Positions 34,539 through 36,157 of a stretch of DNA of 36,157 bases are shown one piece after another. The notes beneath the pieces were generated by a model, which saw only the letters and a program-made list of their open reading frames with translations, made no database searches and was not told where the DNA came from. This stretch comes from a virus. How positions within the stretch are numbered: the stretch's first letter is position 1; every line of letters begins with the position of its first letter. The position numbers and the translations under genes were made by a program. The DNA lies in the IMG/VR virus record IMGVR_UViG_3300037847_006395, positions 1 to 36,157 of that record. One strand, given 5' to 3'.

Positions 34539-34928
34539 TCATATCCACATAGGTTGAACGGAGCAAAGGTCACATGCCATTATATTAGCTCTAATTCTAC
34601 CTATTCTCATATAATCTGGATGGTAAGAGTATTTGCCATCTTTCTCTATCGGTCTGAAACAATCAGGAGCAGGACCTTCGGGGTCTGTTCTTAACCAGTT
34701 TTCACAACCGTTTTCTTCACAGATGGCATCAATCTCCTGCATCAATTTTTCCTTTTTGTCCATAAGTTCTTGATGATGCAATTCCAATCTTTCTAACCTC
34801 TCCTCTTCGGGCAGTTCGTGTGGACGCACAAGACCCTGTTCCCTGCATCCCTTGTCTGTCTCCTCAGCAAGTTGAACGAGACCGGGGATGATGGATCTAA
34901 TAATACACTCTTCATTTTCATTAGTCAT
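34539..34928 (-). CDS. Charged helical protein of 129 aa, unknown function
   Basis: Residues about 40 to 70 (EEERLERLELHHQELMDKKE) form a strongly charged helix, likely a coiled coil. Six cysteines and a Pro-rich stretch (RTDPEGPAPDCFRPIEKD) follow, and the end reads MACDLCSVQPMWI. Cysteines 8, 28, 70 and 75 are followed by a C-x-x-C pair in the last 15 residues, so metal binding is possible, but the spacing does not match a named zinc finger. The ribosome site GGAGGATAACTC is strong, and the start overlaps the upstream stop as ATGA. No family is recognised. Confidence 0.82.
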   Translation of the reverse strand: MTNENEECIIRSIIPGLVQLAEETDKGCREQGLVRPHELPEEERLERLELHHQELMDKKEKLMQEIDAICEENGCENWLRTDPEGPAPDCFRPIEKDGKYSYHPDYMRIGRIRANIMACDLCSVQPMWI

Positions 34929-35155
34929 GAGTTATCCTCCTGTGGGCGCATTGCTTTTTTAAGGTCATCGGTGTAGAGAATTTTGTTATGCCAGTATTGG
35001 TCATACTCTGTTTCTTCAAGCCACTCAATCACCTGCTCCAGCTGCCAATCAGCACCTTCATCGTAAGCAGAGCGTATGTCATCGAAAATTGACTGTCCAC
35101 TCTCAAAGATTTTTTTTTCGATGATCTCATCAGTCAGTGGGTGTTGTTTAGTCAT
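34925..35155 (-). CDS. Acidic protein of 76 aa with MTKQHPLTDEI start
   Basis: The protein begins MTKQHPLTDEIIEKK and continues SIFDDIRSAYDEGADWQLEQ, WLEETEYDQYWHNKIL, and ends DDLKKAMRPQEDNS. It is acidic and helical. The HPLTDEI start followed by an acidic helical body recurs among short cyanophage hypotheticals in my recollection, which I cannot verify here. A GGAG lies 8 nt before the ATG, and the gene is coupled by ATGA overlaps on both sides. Its first 30 bases are nearly repeated at 35424 to 35453, where the downstream frame is cut short. Confidence 0.82.
   Translation of the reverse strand: MTKQHPLTDEIIEKKIFESGQSIFDDIRSAYDEGADWQLEQVIEWLEETEYDQYWHNKILYTDDLKKAMRPQEDNS
35126..35155 (-). 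repeat. HPLT start-codon repeat, copy 1 (intact gene start)
   Basis: The first 30 bases of the 76 aa gene (ATGACTAAACAACACCCACT and on) match the stretch at 35424 to 35453 at all but about three positions. Similarity ends sharply after the GATGAGA part. A shared start and ribosome cassette fused to different downstream sequence is the simplest reading. Confidence 0.7.
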
Positions 35156-35412
35156 AAGTCTTTCTCCATTTTTAATATTTGATCGGCAGTAAACTCTTTA
35201 CAGGTTAAAGTTCTTCGTTTCACTTCTGTAGAAAAAGCGAGTCTCAATGCGTCATCGTAATGAGTAAAGCGCGTCTGTTCACGAATGCGGCATGGGATCC
35301 ATTTAAAAGAACGCTTAGGTTTGTAATCGACTACGTAGTATTTGTGTACATCATAGATGTCCTCATAGCGGGTTAAAATTCGATATTTTGCTGTAAAGAA
35401 ATGCTTAATCAA
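35152..35412 (-). CDS. Basic protein of 86 aa with TTG start, unknown function
   Basis: The frame opens after a TGA about 15 nt upstream. Its first start-type codon is TTG at 35412, and no internal ATG occurs until the last few codons, so the TTG start is well supported. The protein is basic and aromatic (FFTAKYRILTRYEDIYDVHK, then FKWIPCRIREQTRFTHYDDA) and has a mixed alpha/beta look. No family is recognised. A tiny HPLT-type frame ends 2 nt before the TTG, so re-initiation after that frame could be how this gene is translated. It overlaps the 76 aa gene downstream as ATGA. Confidence 0.72.
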   Translation of the reverse strand: MIKHFFTAKYRILTRYEDIYDVHKYYVVDYKPKRSFKWIPCRIREQTRFTHYDDALRLAFSTEVKRRTLTCKEFTADQILKMEKDL

Positions 35413-35414
35413 GA

Positions 35415-35462
35415 TTACGAAGTCTCATAAGTCAGTGGATGTTTTTTAGTCATCTTAGTCAT
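35415..35462 (-). pseudogene. Truncated HPLT-type frame, 12 to 15 codons
   Basis: From ATG at 35462 or 35453 the frame encodes MTK-MTKKHPLTYETS and stops at TAA. The part from 35453 is nearly identical to the start of the 76 aa gene. It has no ribosome site and stops 2 nt before the TTG start of the 86 aa gene. It could be the remains of a deleted gene or a working leader peptide that couples translation; the sequence does not decide between them. Confidence 0.5.
35424..35453 (-). repeat. HPLT start-codon repeat, copy 2 (truncated frame)
   Basis: Thirty bases starting at an ATG match the start of the 76 aa gene with about three differences. The match then breaks and a stop follows within a few codons. 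Confidence 0.7.
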
Positions 35463-35466
35463 ACGG

Positions 35467-35664
35467 TCAATAGTGGTAGTCTCTGAACATTTCATCTACA
35501 ATGCCTCTAAAATAAATCCATTGTTTTTTACTGAAACTAATCTTAGATACTTTGAGCACTTCAGGTTCACATGAAACATGTTTATCGTATTTGTCCCATC
35601 CAACTATAACTTTGTTGTCATCGAACCCTGCCCAATAATTTTTGGACTTCATTTTTCTTTTCAT
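35467..35664 (-). CDS. Basic small protein of 65 aa, unknown function
   Basis: The protein begins MKRKMKSKNYWAGFDDNKVI, continues VGWDKYDKHVSCEPEV and ends KQWIYFRGIVDEMFRDYHY. It is basic and Trp/Tyr-rich with one cysteine. The ribosome site ATAGGAGAATAACC precedes the ATG directly, and this site also forms the end of the 28 aa gene upstream, so both starts support each other. No family is recognised. Confidence 0.8.
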   Translation of the reverse strand: MKRKMKSKNYWAGFDDNKVIVGWDKYDKHVSCEPEVLKVSKISFSKKQWIYFRGIVDEMFRDYHY

Positions 35665-35667
35665 TGG

Positions 35668-35754
35668 TTATTCTCCTATAAGTTGAACATTAGACTCAAT
35701 AAAACTGTAACCCTTTAGTTCACGAATACGATGTAAGTATTCTACCATATCCAT
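35668..35754 (-). CDS. Very small protein of 28 aa
   Basis: The frame from ATG at 35754 reads MDMVEYLHRIRELKG, then YSFIESNVQLIGE, and ends in TAA at 35668. The likely helix (VEYLHRIRELKG) and an AAGGA site 6 nt before the ATG support translation. The stop region of the gene doubles as the ribosome site for the 65 aa gene. It fills the gap between two well-supported genes. No function is inferred. It is short enough that chance cannot be fully excluded. Confidence 0.55.
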   Translation of the reverse strand: MDMVEYLHRIRELKGYSFIESNVQLIGE

Positions 35755-35763
35755 AGTTGTTCC

Positions 35764-36048
35764 TTACCCTTGTGTGTTTGATGACCAAAAGTCCCTATGT
35801 TCTTGGACTACCTCTTCACTCGCTAGTGCGATTTTCATGATATGTTCTGGGTTAAATTCGACTGGTTGTCCGTCATACAACGACATATACTTATGGGTCC
35901 AATGATTCTTGCAAATTACTCGATGGGCAATTATGCTACCTTCTAGTTTGAGTACTTTACCCAACAGACCAATGCCGCCAGCGACAAGACCGATATAAGT
36001 ATTTCCTTTACTGTCGTCAATAATCATTAATTTGTAATAATTGTCCAT
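35764..36048 (-). CDS. Small protein of 94 aa, unknown function
   Basis: The protein reads MDNYYKLMIIDDSKGN, then YIGLVAGGIGLLGKVLKLEG, HRVICKNHWTHKYMSLYDG, and ends FWSSNTQG. A glycine-rich hydrophobic stretch near residues 18 to 33 could be a short membrane-touching segment or simply the core of a beta hairpin; it is too short for a confident transmembrane call. No clear ribosome site is seen before the ATG. It is the first gene of the cassette in the window, and its own upstream gene lies beyond the edge. Confidence 0.75.
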   Translation of the reverse strand: MDNYYKLMIIDDSKGNTYIGLVAGGIGLLGKVLKLEGSIIAHRVICKNHWTHKYMSLYDGQPVEFNPEHIMKIALASEEVVQEHRDFWSSNTQG

Positions 36049-36157
36049 TGGTTTAGTTTGCTACTGTGATGAAAAAAGGTTTTGGTGAAATTTTTTTCTG
36101 GGGATTTTTTTTAATACTCTTGGGGGGACCTTTGTAGGTTAGGAGGGACCCATGCAT
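36049..36157. other. Gene-free edge with homopolymer runs and two GGTCCC copies
   Basis: I see no gene here. The coding strand contains GGTCCCTCC and GGTCCCCCC about 20 nt apart, followed by long A runs. No -10/-35 pair or late-promoter motif is clear. It probably holds the leader of the 94 aa gene. Confidence 0.4.

Noticed and set aside
1-36157. CRISPR array, tRNA genes or insertion sequence
   Set aside because: No regularly spaced repeats with spacers, no cloverleaf-like conserved T-loop sequence, and no transposase or integrase motif were seen while reading both strands.

Overview
The window is a 36 kb stretch of an AT-rich, tailed dsDNA phage genome. Every convincing gene is on the minus strand, so the transcribed order runs from high to low coordinates. 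The baseplate core marks it as a marine T4-like myovirus. It contains gp25, gp6 and a gp8 that still carries the T4 C-terminal signature, plus a PAAR spike tip. It also has a multi-kilobase protein with a YHYH domain, a DUF4815-type giant, and fibres built from modules typical of cyanophages. Strongly AT-rich codon use and the overall gene set suggest a Prochlorococcus/Synechococcus cyanomyovirus or a close relative such as a T4-like pelagiphage. The sequence alone does not fix the host.

Region A (36.05 to 33.90 kb) is a packed cassette of about ten small proteins of unknown function. They are coupled by ATGA overlaps and strong GGAG-type ribosome sites. Three copies of a start-codon repeat encoding M-T-x-HPLT lie here, two of them no longer attached to a full gene. 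Region B (33.90 to 29.80 kb) is a structural block with two related beta-rich virion proteins (590 and 253 aa), the PAAR tip, and a run of small conserved-looking genes around a 217 aa protein. Two to three of these small genes are easily missed by length cut-offs.

Region C (29.78 to 10.16 kb) is the baseplate block: gp25, gp6, a 3245 aa protein in the place of gp7, gp8, and a 2061 aa DUF4815 protein. Region D (10.18 kb to the left edge) is the fibre block. It has a coiled-coil protein, two small virion-type proteins, three fibres (556, 960 and 863 aa) separated by small accessory proteins, and the start of a glycine-rich adhesin that runs off the window.

NATAAATA late-promoter matches sit upstream of gp8, of the 556 aa fibre and of several small genes, which fits late, gp55-type transcription of virion genes. 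The modelled assembly is a wedge (gp25, gp6, the giant, gp8) around a spike tipped by PAAR. The DUF4815 giant and the fibres would sit on the periphery and contact the host.

The most unusual signals are four. First, the same beta-repeat modules recur in otherwise unrelated proteins. Second, three neighbouring proteins share a C-terminal D-x-GT-[YF] end. Third, a receptor-type insert in the 863 aa fibre has a different base composition from its surroundings. Fourth, the HPLT start repeats are scattered through the small-gene cassette. I saw no tRNA, CRISPR array, integrase, transposase or convincing intrinsic terminator.
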